Source: an uncultured delta proteobacterium (GTDB lineage: Bacteria; Myxococcota_A; Polyangia; Polyangiales; Ga0077539). From it: a stretch of DNA of 10,247 bases. Every line of letters begins with the position of its first letter. The first letter of the stretch is position 1. The stretch is from contig CAIOSS010000730.1 of the NCBI GenBank assembly GCA_903860995.1, forward strand, positions 1-10,247. The letters run 5' to 3'. This document shows, piece by piece, positions 1-6,805 of the stretch. The notes below the pieces were generated by a model. That model made no database searches. It was not told the DNA's origin and saw nothing but the letters and a program-made list of their open reading frames with translations. Made by a program: the position numbers and the translations under genes.

Positions 1-35
1 CCGCGCCGCGCCGCGCCGCCCCGCGCCGCCCCGCC
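1..35. repeat. Degenerate CCGCG/CCGCC pentamer tandem repeat
   Basis: Seven consecutive 5-base units read CCGCG, CCGCG, CCGCG, CCGCC, CCGCG, CCGCC, CCGCC with no interruption. The array begins at the window edge, so its true length is unknown. The following 25 bases stay almost free of A and T but lose the period. It has no spacer structure and is not a CRISPR array. It may be a simple-sequence tract between genes or the tail of a low-complexity coding region to the left. Confidence 0.75.
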
Positions 36-107
36 GCCACCCCTCGCGCCCGCCGCGGTCCGCCCATCGCGCTCTCGTCCGGACCTCCAAGCCCGAGCCT
101 CGCTCTT

Positions 108-118
108 TGTCATTGACA
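108..118. promoter_or_regulatory. TGTCA-T-TGACA palindrome over a perfect -35 hexamer
   Basis: TGTCA (108-112) and TGACA (114-118) are exact reverse complements around one central T. The right part contains TTGACA (113-118), the consensus sigma-70 -35 hexamer. A palindrome sitting on a -35 box is a common operator layout, so this is a candidate binding site for a repressor or other dimeric regulator. No regulator gene is visible in the window. An 11-base dyad can arise by chance, so the operator role is inference. Confidence 0.35.
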
Positions 119-143
119 TCCCCGACCCCACTCGGGAGATAGT
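113..143 (+). promoter_or_regulatory. Candidate sigma-70 promoter for the upstream gene and perhaps the cmr locus
   Basis: TTGACA at 113-118 matches the -35 consensus in all six positions. GATAGT at 138-143 matches TATAAT in four of six positions. The spacer is 19 bases, longer than the ideal 17. Transcription would start near 150, upstream of the preferred ATG at 198. This stretch is locally less GC-rich than its surroundings, as expected of a promoter. No comparably good promoter was seen in the 84-base gap before cmr2, so this one could drive the whole run of genes. Confidence 0.4.
118..140. other. Imperfect dyad between the -35 and -10 elements
   Basis: ATCCCCGA (118-125) can pair with TCGGGAGAT (132-140) across a 6-base loop, giving eight pairs with A137 bulged. 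It lies inside the spacer of the candidate promoter. It could be a second operator, a weak terminator for a gene to the left, or coincidence. No T-run follows the stem, which argues against an intrinsic terminator. Confidence 0.3.
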
Positions 144-197
144 GTCACCGTTCCGTTGTTCTTCGCGAGGCATGAGGGGGACGCATGGGGGGCTGCA

Positions 198-890
198 ATG
201 GGGCAGGTGCGCACGATCCAGTTGACCGAGTCGTTAGACGCAATCTGGGAGCAGCTCGTCTACACCGAGGGGAGATTTCTCGGTGACGCGCTCACTCGCG
301 ACCTCGCCGCTGCCCACGCCGATCTGCTCAAGACCCTGGAGACCGTTCGCGCCGGACAGCATGCCGCGTGGCGAACAGAGGTCGTCGCCCAGGCCTCCGC
401 CAACACCCACAACGGACTCCTCAACGCCGCCACCTCATTCGGGTCGAAGCTCCTGGCGGCGGTCACCGGCAAGCGCGACCACGCCCGCAGGCGCCGCTAC
501 TTCCCCGATGCCGTCAGCGACGTGGTGAAGCTGGCCCTCGGTCGCCACATCGAGCGGGTGCGTGGCTGGCCCTCCTCGCTGCGCGGCGAGCCCGAGCCTT
601 CCTCCTTCGCCGATTGCTTCGAGCAGCACCTCGAGGGCGGCGGCGCGCTCCGATCGCGCGTCGACGCGGCCTCGGCGCGCAGCGACCAACGGGTGGGCGA
701 GATCGTCGCGCTGGTGGAAGACGTCAACGCCGCCCGGCTCAGCGCGCTCGGGCGGCTGCTCCAGCGCGCGGTGAAGAATGACCTGTCGCGAGAGTGGGTC
801 GAGAGCTTCTTCCGGCGATCGCAGCGCCGGGCGAGCGCCCCGAACGGCGACACGAGCGGCGACGGCGGCGGGGTCTCACCGGCGCCCTAG
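198..890 (+). CDS. Uncharacterised helical protein upstream of the cmr genes
   Basis: I do not recognise this 230-residue protein and assign no function. It has no signal peptide or obvious membrane segment. It is rich in Ala, Arg, Glu and Leu and looks mostly alpha-helical, with likely helices at about 10-65, 100-122 and 150-210. A basic cluster (KRDHARRRRYF, 92-102) and a basic stretch near 205-211 could contact nucleic acid. The last 20 residues are Gly/Ser/Pro-rich and probably disordered. The frame has strong G/C third positions, supporting a real gene. The ATG at 198 is preferred because it lies downstream of the likely transcription start; a TTG at 156 in the same frame is the alternative. 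It precedes cmr2 by 84 bases on the same strand. That placement suggests co-transcription but does not establish a CRISPR role. Its codons end more often in C than those of the cmr genes, so it may belong to a different module. Confidence 0.7.
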   Translation: MGQVRTIQLTESLDAIWEQLVYTEGRFLGDALTRDLAAAHADLLKTLETVRAGQHAAWRTEVVAQASANTHNGLLNAATSFGSKLLAAVTGKRDHARRRRYFPDAVSDVVKLALGRHIERVRGWPSSLRGEPEPSSFADCFEQHLEGGGALRSRVDAASARSDQRVGEIVALVEDVNAARLSALGRLLQRAVKNDLSREWVESFFRRSQRRASAPNGDTSGDGGGVSPAP

Positions 891-895
891 GAAAC

Positions 896-910
896 ACACC
901 GGGGAGGTGT
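896..910. other. Small dyad after the upstream gene
   Basis: ACACC (896-900) and GGTGT (906-910) are exact reverse complements around the loop GGGGA, starting five bases after the stop codon of the upstream gene. The stem is only five pairs and no T-tract follows, so it is a poor intrinsic terminator. It may be an mRNA stem that modulates read-through or mRNA stability between the two genes. Confidence 0.3.
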
Positions 911-921
911 CAGCACGCGGT

Positions 922-940
922 AGGCGGCGACGTCTCGCCT
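922..940. other. Dyad in the leader of cmr2
   Basis: GGCGA (926-930) pairs with TCGCC (935-939) around a four-base loop. AGGCG (922-926) can alternatively pair with CGCCT (936-940). The two pairings are mutually exclusive. The stem lies about 35 bases before the preferred cmr2 start and leaves its ribosome binding site free. A regulatory role is possible, but in DNA this GC-rich short stems are expected by chance. Confidence 0.25.
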
Positions 941-960
941 CGGAAGCCAAGACAGGCATT

Positions 961-967
961 GAGGGGG
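961..967 (+). promoter_or_regulatory. Ribosome binding site that decides the cmr2 start
   Basis: GAGGGGG lies seven bases before the ATG at 975 but only one base before the ATG at 969. The spacing therefore favours the second ATG, giving a protein that begins MTWVLLISLGPVQDFI. An in-frame TGA at 960-962 ends the reading frame immediately upstream, so no longer N-terminus is possible. Confidence 0.6.
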
Positions 968-974
968 TATGCGG

Positions 975-2936
975 ATGACGTGGGTGTTGTTGATCAGCTT
1001 GGGGCCGGTGCAGGACTTCATCCTGACCGCGCGGAAGTGCCAGGACCTCTGGTACGGCTCCTGGCTGCTGAGCGAGCTTTCGGGAGCCACGGCGGCGACG
1101 CTTCGGAGAGAACTGGGCGACGAGGCCCTGGTCTTCCCGAGCGGCGCCGTGGGCGGTGGCGGTGGGGGCGAGCTGCCTCGCGAGGTGGCCAACAAGATCC
1201 TCGCGACGCTTTCCGGTGACGCGGCCCGGGTACGCTCCGTCGCGCTCGTTGCTCGCGAGGCGATGACCACCGCGCTGCATGCGCGCCGGGAGGAGGTGTT
1301 CGCGACCGTCGGAAGGGGAGATCCGGCGCGCGCCGAGCACTTCAAGCTGGCCGCGGCGCGCGCGCAGGTCGACGAGCTGATCGAGTTCTACTGGGTGGCG
1401 GTGCCCGTGGGGACGGACGGCTACGCGGGGGCGCGCGACGAGGCGGAGCGGCTCCTGGCAGCCCGCAAGAACACCCGCGCGTGGACCCAGCCGACGGCGT
1501 GGGCGGGCCCGGTGCCGAAGTCGTCGCTCGACGGGGTGCGGGAGTCGGTCGTCGACGAGTCGGTGTACCGCGACGTGGCGCCCTCCGACCGGCTCCGGTG
1601 GTACGGCACCGACCGGGCCGAGCGCCTTTCGGGCCTCGACCTGCTGAAGCGCAAGGGCTTCGACACGCTCTTCCCGCCGACTCCGGAGAAGGGACGCGCC
1701 CACCGCGACTGGAGTCGCGGGCGCGGACGCTGGCGCTTCGCCAGCACGCAGCACCTCGCGTCGCTCCCTTGGATGATCCAGGTCGACGAAGCGGCGAAGG
1801 GGCAGCCCGGCCTCGTGAGCGCGTGGGGCGTGTTTTGCGATGCGCTCGACGCCATCGCGCCGGGGCTGCTCGAGCGGTACTCGGTGGCTCCGCAGACGGA
1901 GGCGGGCTGGCTCTTCGACGACGTGGACGGGACGCTGCTGCAGGAGAACGGACTCGCCGACGCGGTGGGAGAGTTCGCCGAGGGCGACGCGCTGAGCGCG
2001 AAGGTGAAGCTCGCGGAGAAGGCGCGGAGAGCCTTCTTCGACGCCGTGAGGGGAGCGACGCCGAGGTCCCCTCCCCCGGAGCTGCAGCCCTACTACGCCA
2101 TCCTCCTCGCAGACGGCGACCGCATGGGCGCGGTGATCGACCACGCGACCGAGCGGAGCACCCACCAGGCGATTTCCGCGGCGCTCGCGGGGTTCGCGCA
2201 GCGCGTGGGCGCGATCGTCCGCGACGCCCACCACGGGTCGCTGGTGTACTCGGGCGGCGACGACGTGCTGGCGCTGCTGCCCATCCATACGGCTCTGGCG
2301 TGCGTCGCAGACCTCCACGAGGCCTTCGGAGCGGCGCTGGCGGGCTTCGAGGATGCGAACGGCAATCCGCCGACGCTCTCCGCGGGCCTGGTCTTCGCGC
2401 ACCAGAAGACGCCGCTGTTCGAGACCCTGGCGACGGCGCGTGCCGCCGAGAGAGCAGCGAAGGCAGTGGAGGGAAAGGACGCACTGGCGTTCTGGGTCGA
2501 CAAGCGCGGGGGCGAGCGCATCGAGGTGACTGGGCGCTTCGCGGAGGTGCTCGACGACCTGCGAGAGATGACCACGTTTCGCAGGCGGGGAGAGATTCCG
2601 GGGAGGGCGGCTCACGAACTGGATGGGTTGACGACGCTGCGAATCGACCCGCTGCCGAGCGCCGTGGAGGCCGACGCGAGGGTCGGGGCGGCGATGCATG
2701 GCGTACAGCTCGATGAGATTCTGCGGGTGTTGACGCGGCGTCGGAGCGAAGGCGCGACGGGGAAGATGCCAGAGGGCGCTCGGACGTGGCTTCGAGGGCG
2801 CGCGCTGGCGTTGCAGGGTGGCAACGCGGCGCAGGCGCTGTCGCTCCGTCTGCGGGCGGCGGAGGCCATCGCGCGGGGTGAAGACGAAGCAGGCCTTCCG
2901 TTGCCTCAACGGGCGGACGCAGAGGTGGCGCGATGA
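975..2936 (+). CDS. cmr2: Cmr2 (Cas10), type III-B large subunit, HD-less, cyclase intact
   Basis: Cas10-family large subunit of the Cmr complex. On target RNA binding, Cas10 proteins with a GGDD motif polymerise ATP into cyclic oligoadenylates that activate CARF effectors. The protein is 653 residues. It opens with GPVQDFI (10-16), typical of the first palm domain. DGDRMG (380-385) precedes the catalytic SGGDD, whose GGDD is at 427-430. Many family members carry an N-terminal HD nuclease domain; here it is missing. No His-Asp pair occurs near the N-terminus, and a stop at 960-962 blocks any upstream extension. Only three cysteines are present (the first at residue 22), so the Cys-rich zinc-ribbon found in many relatives is also absent; the corresponding stretch seems to be WYGTDRAERLSGLDLLKR. 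Its stop overlaps the start of cmr3 (ATGA), implying translational coupling. An ATG at 969 is the alternative start. Identity is very secure; loss of ssDNase activity is inferred from the missing domain. Confidence 0.96.
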   Translation: MTWVLLISLGPVQDFILTARKCQDLWYGSWLLSELSGATAATLRRELGDEALVFPSGAVGGGGGGELPREVANKILATLSGDAARVRSVALVAREAMTTALHARREEVFATVGRGDPARAEHFKLAAARAQVDELIEFYWVAVPVGTDGYAGARDEAERLLAARKNTRAWTQPTAWAGPVPKSSLDGVRESVVDESVYRDVAPSDRLRWYGTDRAERLSGLDLLKRKGFDTLFPPTPEKGRAHRDWSRGRGRWRFASTQHLASLPWMIQVDEAAKGQPGLVSAWGVFCDALDAIAPGLLERYSVAPQTEAGWLFDDVDGTLLQENGLADAVGEFAEGDALSAKVKLAEKARRAFFDAVRGATPRSPPPELQPYYAILLADGDRMGAVIDHATERSTHQAISAALAGFAQRVGAIVRDAHHGSLVYSGGDDVLALLPIHTALACVADLHEAFGAALAGFEDANGNPPTLSAGLVFAHQKTPLFETLATARAAERAAKAVEGKDALAFWVDKRGGERIEVTGRFAEVLDDLREMTTFRRRGEIPGRAAHELDGLTTLRIDPLPSAVEADARVGAAMHGVQLDEILRVLTRRRSEGATGKMPEGARTWLRGRALALQGGNAAQALSLRLRAAEAIARGEDEAGLPLPQRADAEVAR

Positions 2937-4108
2937 GCTTGTTTCACATCGATCCGTGCGACCTCCTCGTGGTGCGCGACGGGCGTCCGAAGGCGGACGC
3001 GAGCGTCGGGCAGTCGCTTACCTTCCCGTATCCCCCGACGGTGGCGGGCGGTGTCCGGACGCGGGTGGGGAGCCTGCCGGGGCGCGGGTTCGTCGCGGGG
3101 GCGCAACTCGACGCGCTGAAGCGGGTGGCCATCCGGGGCCCGCTGCTGTCGGCGCTGAGCGGCGAAGGTGGAGTGATGTTTCCAGCGCCGCGCGACGCGC
3201 TGCTGGTGAAGGACGCGGAGGGAGTGGAGTCCCTGAAGCGCCTGACGCCGCTCGACGACATGGGCGACGCGGTGGGCGACTTCATCGATGGCCTCAAGCC
3301 GGTGGGGTTGCGGCGGGAGCAGCACGCGGCCGCGAAGCCTGTGTCCGCGGGAGCGTGGTGGTCGTGGCGACTGACCGAAGCGTGGCTCCGCGGAGAGAGC
3401 CTGAACCTGGCGGGAGACGATTGGGCGTCCGGGCGGCTCGGAGCCTTGGTCACGGAGGGTCGGTTGCATGTCGCCCTCGGTGCTGGCGGAACGAACGTGG
3501 ACGGCGCCCTCTTCGAGACGCGCGGCCTGCGTCTGACGAGGAGCGCGGGGGCAGCGCATCAACCGCTGAGCGTGGCGTCGTACGCGCTGCTGGTGGACGT
3601 CGACGACGCGACGCTCCCGGCGGGGATGACGCTTCGCGACGAGGTGGCTCCCTTCGGCGGGGAGCGAAAGCTGATGCGCTGGTCGAAGGCGACCGGGGTG
3701 ACGCTGCCACCGGCGCCGGAGTGGTTGAAGCGCCATGTGACCGATGGAGCGGGATGCGACGTGCGGGTGGTGCTCGCGACGCCGGGGCACTTCGCGGCGG
3801 GCGCGCGGCCGGCGCCGGAGGGGGCGCTGCTGCGAGGGGGAGACGGGCTAACCGTGACGCTGACGGCGATGGCGGTGGGTCGACCGGATGGGTTCTCGGG
3901 GTGGGACTTCGCGGCGCCGAAGGGCGGGAGGCCGAAGCCCTCGGAGCGGGTCGTGTCGGCGGGGAGCGTGTTCTGGCTGCGGCTGATGGGGTCGGCGGCG
4001 GAGCGGGAGAAGTGGCTCGCGCGGGTGTGGATGCAGAACGTGAGCGACGCGGCGGAGCGACGCTGCGACGGGCTCGGGCTGGCGCTGGTGGGGAAGGGAG
4101 ACGCGTGA
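2933..4108 (+). CDS. cmr3: Cmr3, Cas5-like RAMP subunit
   Basis: Cas5-group RAMP subunit which in Cmr complexes binds the 5' tag of the crRNA and links it to Cmr2. The 391-residue length is ordinary for the family. Recognisable features are the N-terminal 'DLLVVRDGRPK' (10-20) followed by FPYPPTVAGGVRTRVG (31-46), the central FGGERKLMRW (241-250), VSAGSVFWL (341-349) and a C-terminal Gly-rich end (DGLGLALVG, 379-387). The ATG overlaps the cmr2 stop by four bases. GAGG at 2922-2925 lies seven bases before the start, so the gene has its own ribosome binding site as well as coupling. Codons end predominantly in G (gcg, gtg, ctg, ggg), like cmr2. Among the first 100 codons I counted 13 ending in A or T. 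Confidence 0.92.
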   Translation: MSLFHIDPCDLLVVRDGRPKADASVGQSLTFPYPPTVAGGVRTRVGSLPGRGFVAGAQLDALKRVAIRGPLLSALSGEGGVMFPAPRDALLVKDAEGVESLKRLTPLDDMGDAVGDFIDGLKPVGLRREQHAAAKPVSAGAWWSWRLTEAWLRGESLNLAGDDWASGRLGALVTEGRLHVALGAGGTNVDGALFETRGLRLTRSAGAAHQPLSVASYALLVDVDDATLPAGMTLRDEVAPFGGERKLMRWSKATGVTLPPAPEWLKRHVTDGAGCDVRVVLATPGHFAAGARPAPEGALLRGGDGLTVTLTAMAVGRPDGFSGWDFAAPKGGRPKPSERVVSAGSVFWLRLMGSAAEREKWLARVWMQNVSDAAERRCDGLGLALVGKGDA

Positions 4109-5532
4109 TGCGACGCATCGAGGAAAGAGCGCCCGACGGGCTCCCGCAGCAGCGGAACGGGCGCGGTTGGGTCGAAGAGACCCGGACGTATCAGTTCGTG
4201 ACCCCAGTGTTTGGCGGGGGAGTCAGGGTCGAAGGCCATCACAAGCCGTACGACCCACGCACCCCTGTCAGAGTGGCGTCGATTCGGGGGCAGCTACGGT
4301 TCTGGTGGCGCGCGGTCAATCCTCAACGCTGCGTGACACCTGCACAACTACTCTCGGCGGAGAAGCTGGTGTTCGGCGGAGTGGCGGTTCGGGGCGCCTC
4401 TGCTCCGGAGGGGGTCGTCGAGATCCGACTCAGCGCGGGCGCCAAGGCACCATTACCGATGGCTGTGTTCCGCGCCGAGGAGAAGCCAGACCGGCGAGAT
4501 CCCCAGCGGATGACATGGATGATCAAGCCGTCAACCGAGTTGGAAAATGAGCTCGGGGAGGATTGGGCCAACGCCATCGCCTATGGTGCCTTTTCGCTGC
4601 GCGACACACGCCGTGTGATTCACCCCGTGAGGCCGGATCACGCTGTACTGCATCGTCACGCCGAGCCCTTCTCTCTCGCCTTCCGGTACAAAGACGAGGA
4701 GCTGCCGACCTGGGATGGAATGCGGGTTCTGCGGGGGGCGCAGTTGCAGGCCGCACTCTGGGCGTGGTCGCATTTCGGGGGCCTCGGAGCGCGCACTCGA
4801 CGAGGGTTCGGTGCCGTCTCGGAGAGGCTAGTGTCGGGCCAGACCGTGAGCCCTGACCTCGCAGCTGGCTGGACTCACTGGCGCCTCGAAGATGCGCCAA
4901 CGGTCGAGTGGCCTCATCTGCGAGGTGCTCTTCGGGAAGCGGTGTATCAAGGGGGCAGAGGAAAACTGGGGAGCGGCCTCAGAGCGCAAGCGTTCCTGCT
5001 CAGAAACCTTCAGATCCTTCGGCAGGGGAGTTCCCTTGAACAGGTGGGGCGCAACTGGCGCGGATTCCGCGATGCGGGTCGGAGTCACTGGCCAGAAGGC
5101 GATGAGATTCGACGCCTCTCCTTCCATGACCCTCGCCACGCCCCACGTGATGGCCTGACCGGCTTCCCGCGTTTTCTCTTCGGACTCCCGATCGTCTTCC
5201 ACTTCAAGGATGGCCCAGGTGAGGGCCGGCCTGGGCGGAGGAATTTCGATCCTGCAGACTCACAGCTCGTCCCAGAGGGCAAGACGCGTTTCGCGTCTCC
5301 GTTGATCCTCCGACCCTACGAATTCCCTCCCGTGGGAACACAGCCGCCCGAGTTCGAGGCAAGAGCCGTTCGACTCCACGGAAAGGCATTCCAGACTCTG
5401 CAACTCACGGGCGGCGTAGCAGCGATTGGCATTCCGACCGACCGATTCGCCAGCGGCCTTGAGCCATTCAAGCTCGCTCCCGCCGCGGCTGACGTCATCG
5501 ACCTGTACCTCCAACTGTTGAGAACCCGATGA
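4108..5532 (+). CDS. cmr1: Cmr1, Cas7-like RAMP subunit
   Basis: RAMP subunit that in known Cmr complexes sits at the end distal to Cmr2, near the 3' end of the crRNA. The protein has 474 residues. It carries the family's opening pattern VTPVFGGG (31-38), the hallmark SIRGQLRFWWRA (58-69), a Gly/Arg loop GGLGARTRRGFG (224-235) and, in a second half also seen in larger Cmr1 proteins, KTRFASPLILRP (392-403). The start is the ATG in TGATG, sharing one base with the cmr3 stop; GGGAG at 4096-4100 lies seven bases upstream. The frame stays open leftward to about 2818, but that stretch overlaps cmr3 and reads as Arg/Gly-rich nonsense. The gene differs from its neighbours: 28 of its first 100 codons end in A or T against 13 of 100 in cmr3. 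Its position after cmr3, not first, also differs from the classic cmr1-to-cmr6 order. This may reflect separate acquisition or gene replacement. Confidence 0.93.
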   Translation: MRRIEERAPDGLPQQRNGRGWVEETRTYQFVTPVFGGGVRVEGHHKPYDPRTPVRVASIRGQLRFWWRAVNPQRCVTPAQLLSAEKLVFGGVAVRGASAPEGVVEIRLSAGAKAPLPMAVFRAEEKPDRRDPQRMTWMIKPSTELENELGEDWANAIAYGAFSLRDTRRVIHPVRPDHAVLHRHAEPFSLAFRYKDEELPTWDGMRVLRGAQLQAALWAWSHFGGLGARTRRGFGAVSERLVSGQTVSPDLAAGWTHWRLEDAPTVEWPHLRGALREAVYQGGRGKLGSGLRAQAFLLRNLQILRQGSSLEQVGRNWRGFRDAGRSHWPEGDEIRRLSFHDPRHAPRDGLTGFPRFLFGLPIVFHFKDGPGEGRPGRRNFDPADSQLVPEGKTRFASPLILRPYEFPPVGTQPPEFEARAVRLHGKAFQTLQLTGGVAAIGIPTDRFASGLEPFKLAPAAADVIDLYLQLLRTR

Positions 5533-6404
5533 GCCACACCCGACTGCTGGTCCTGCAAGCGCTTTCGCCCGTCCACTGCGGCACCGGACACGCGGTGTCT
5601 GGCATCGACCTCCCCATCGCCCGGGAGAAGCCCACGGGGGTTCCCATCGTGCCGGGGTCGAGCCTGAAGGGCGTGCTGCGAGCCGCGGGCAGCGACGACG
5701 ACGACAAGCACCTGGCGGTCTTCGGACCGGTCACCAAGAACGCCTCCGAGTATGGGGGCTCGGTGCAGTTTGGCGACGTGACGCTGGCCTTTCTGCCGAT
5801 GCGCTCGCTGCGCGGGACCTTCGCTTACGTGACGTCGCCGTACCTGCTGCGCCGCCTCATGCGCAGCCTGACGGAAGCTGGGCTCGCGAAGGTTCCGGCG
5901 GTCCCCGGTGGTCCGAAGCCCGAAGAGGCGCTGGTGACGGGGACGGTGCTAACCGGTGGGAATTCAGCGAAGGTGGTGTTCGAAGACTTCGACTTTACGC
6001 CGCAGATCAAGGCGGAGTGGAAGACCTTCGCGGAGTTTTTCGCGAAGCACCTGCCAGGAGGCGAGGGAGAGTTCTTCGTCGACCGGGCGTGCGTGGTGCA
6101 CGACGACGTGATGGGCGTGCTGCTCCAGACGGCGACCGAGGTCACCCAGCGCATCAAGCTCGACCCGAACACCAAGACCGTCGAGGACGGCGCGCTGTGG
6201 AGCGAAGAGGCGCTGCCGGTGGAGACGCTGCTCGTGGGGCTTGTGGCGGCGACGCCGGTGACGCGCCCGAGGGGGCCGGCGGTGACGGTAGACAGCTTGT
6301 ACGCGCACCTCGATACGCTGGTGAGCCAGGGCGTGATCCAGGTGGGCGGCAACGCCACCGTGGGTCGAGGGATGTGCCGCATCAAGCTGGTCAAGGGGGC
6401 CTGA
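5529..6404 (+). CDS. cmr4: Cmr4, Cas7-family backbone and target-RNA nuclease
   Basis: Cas7-family subunit that polymerises along the crRNA and cuts bound target RNA at regular intervals. The protein has 291 residues, ordinary for Cmr4. Visible features are ALSPVHCGTG (11-20), SGIDLPIARE (24-33), VPGSSLKGVLR (41-51), LWSEEALPVETLL (223-235) and the C-terminal QVGGNATVGRGMCR (271-284). Asp27 in SGIDLPI corresponds, by position within the motif, to the aspartate shown to be catalytic in Pyrococcus Cmr4, so target-RNA cleavage should be intact. The start overlaps the cmr1 stop (ATGA) and has only a weak ribosome binding site, so translation probably depends on coupling. Codon use returns to the G-ending pattern of cmr2 and cmr3. 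Confidence 0.95.
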   Translation: MSHTRLLVLQALSPVHCGTGHAVSGIDLPIAREKPTGVPIVPGSSLKGVLRAAGSDDDDKHLAVFGPVTKNASEYGGSVQFGDVTLAFLPMRSLRGTFAYVTSPYLLRRLMRSLTEAGLAKVPAVPGGPKPEEALVTGTVLTGGNSAKVVFEDFDFTPQIKAEWKTFAEFFAKHLPGGEGEFFVDRACVVHDDVMGVLLQTATEVTQRIKLDPNTKTVEDGALWSEEALPVETLLVGLVAATPVTRPRGPAVTVDSLYAHLDTLVSQGVIQVGGNATVGRGMCRIKLVKGA

Positions 6405-6409
6405 GACCG

Positions 6410-6805
6410 ATGCCAACCTTGGATCAAAAGCGGGCGGCGATGGCCTGGGACCACGGGGCCACGATCTCTGCGCTGGACGACGAGAAGAAGAAGAAGTATG
6501 CGAGCATCGTCTACAGCGTGCCGATGCTGGTGCGCTCGGCGGGGCTGGCGCAGGCCCTGCACTTCGTGCAGGCGCGGGGAGACGACACTCAGAAGCTCAT
6601 GCTCGTGCACCTCGCGGCGCAGCTGCATCGCGTGAATGGGTCCATCACCGACGCGATGTCGCTGCTGAAGACGGTGCGAGGGGCGAACCTCGGCGAGTAC
6701 CTCCAGCTGACCCAGGAGACGCTCTCCTGCGCCAATTGGTACAAGCGGTACGTCCAGGGTGTGTTGAACATCTCGGCGAGCGAGGGGCGCGATGGCGCTC
6801 GATAG
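6410..6805 (+). CDS. cmr5: Cmr5, small helical subunit (Cas11 group)
   Basis: Small subunit that forms the inner filament of the Cmr complex and helps hold crRNA and target. The 131-residue protein is essentially all helical. It matches the family in its N-terminal DQKRAAMAW (5-13), the lysine run KKKKYASIV (26-34), and PMLVRSAGLAQALHFVQ (38-54), the characteristic 'Pxx(I/V)xxxGLxQxLxF' pattern. AAGGGGG at 6393-6399 lies ten bases before the ATG, and the cmr4 stop is five bases upstream. Its 3' end overlaps cmr6 by 14 bases. The identification rests on motif plus exact operon position, since the family diverges quickly. Confidence 0.9.
   Translation: MPTLDQKRAAMAWDHGATISALDDEKKKKYASIVYSVPMLVRSAGLAQALHFVQARGDDTQKLMLVHLAAQLHRVNGSITDAMSLLKTVRGANLGEYLQLTQETLSCANWYKRYVQGVLNISASEGRDGAR

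Noticed and set aside
1..60. Possible CRISPR array in the repetitive left edge
   Set aside because: Units are five bases with no spacers; CRISPR repeats are much longer and are separated by unique spacers.
896..940. Intrinsic terminator between the upstream gene and cmr2
   Set aside because: Both stems are about five pairs and neither is followed by a run of T, so they do not meet the usual pattern.
969..974. ATG at 969 as the cmr2 start
   Set aside because: The purine-rich ribosome binding site ends only one base before it; the ATG at 975 has correct spacing. The difference is two residues.
1481..2716. 411-codon plus-strand frame inside cmr2
   Set aside because: Its translation is Arg/Gly/Ala-rich low complexity and is a frame shadow of cmr2.
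876..2909. Long open frame of 677 codons on the minus strand opposite cmr2
   Set aside because: Its product is Arg-rich and motif-free, and it lies exactly opposite the secure Cmr2 with GGDD. Long antisense frames are normal in DNA with strong third-position G/C bias.
2818..4107. Upstream extension of the cmr1 frame by 430 codons
   Set aside because: It overlaps cmr3 entirely and reads as Arg/Gly-rich nonsense. The ATG at 4108 has a ribosome binding site and gives a normal Cmr1 N-terminus.
5691..5708. SDDDDK in Cmr4 resembling an enterokinase site
   Set aside because: It is an acidic surface loop by chance in a bacterial intracellular protein, with no biological link to that protease.
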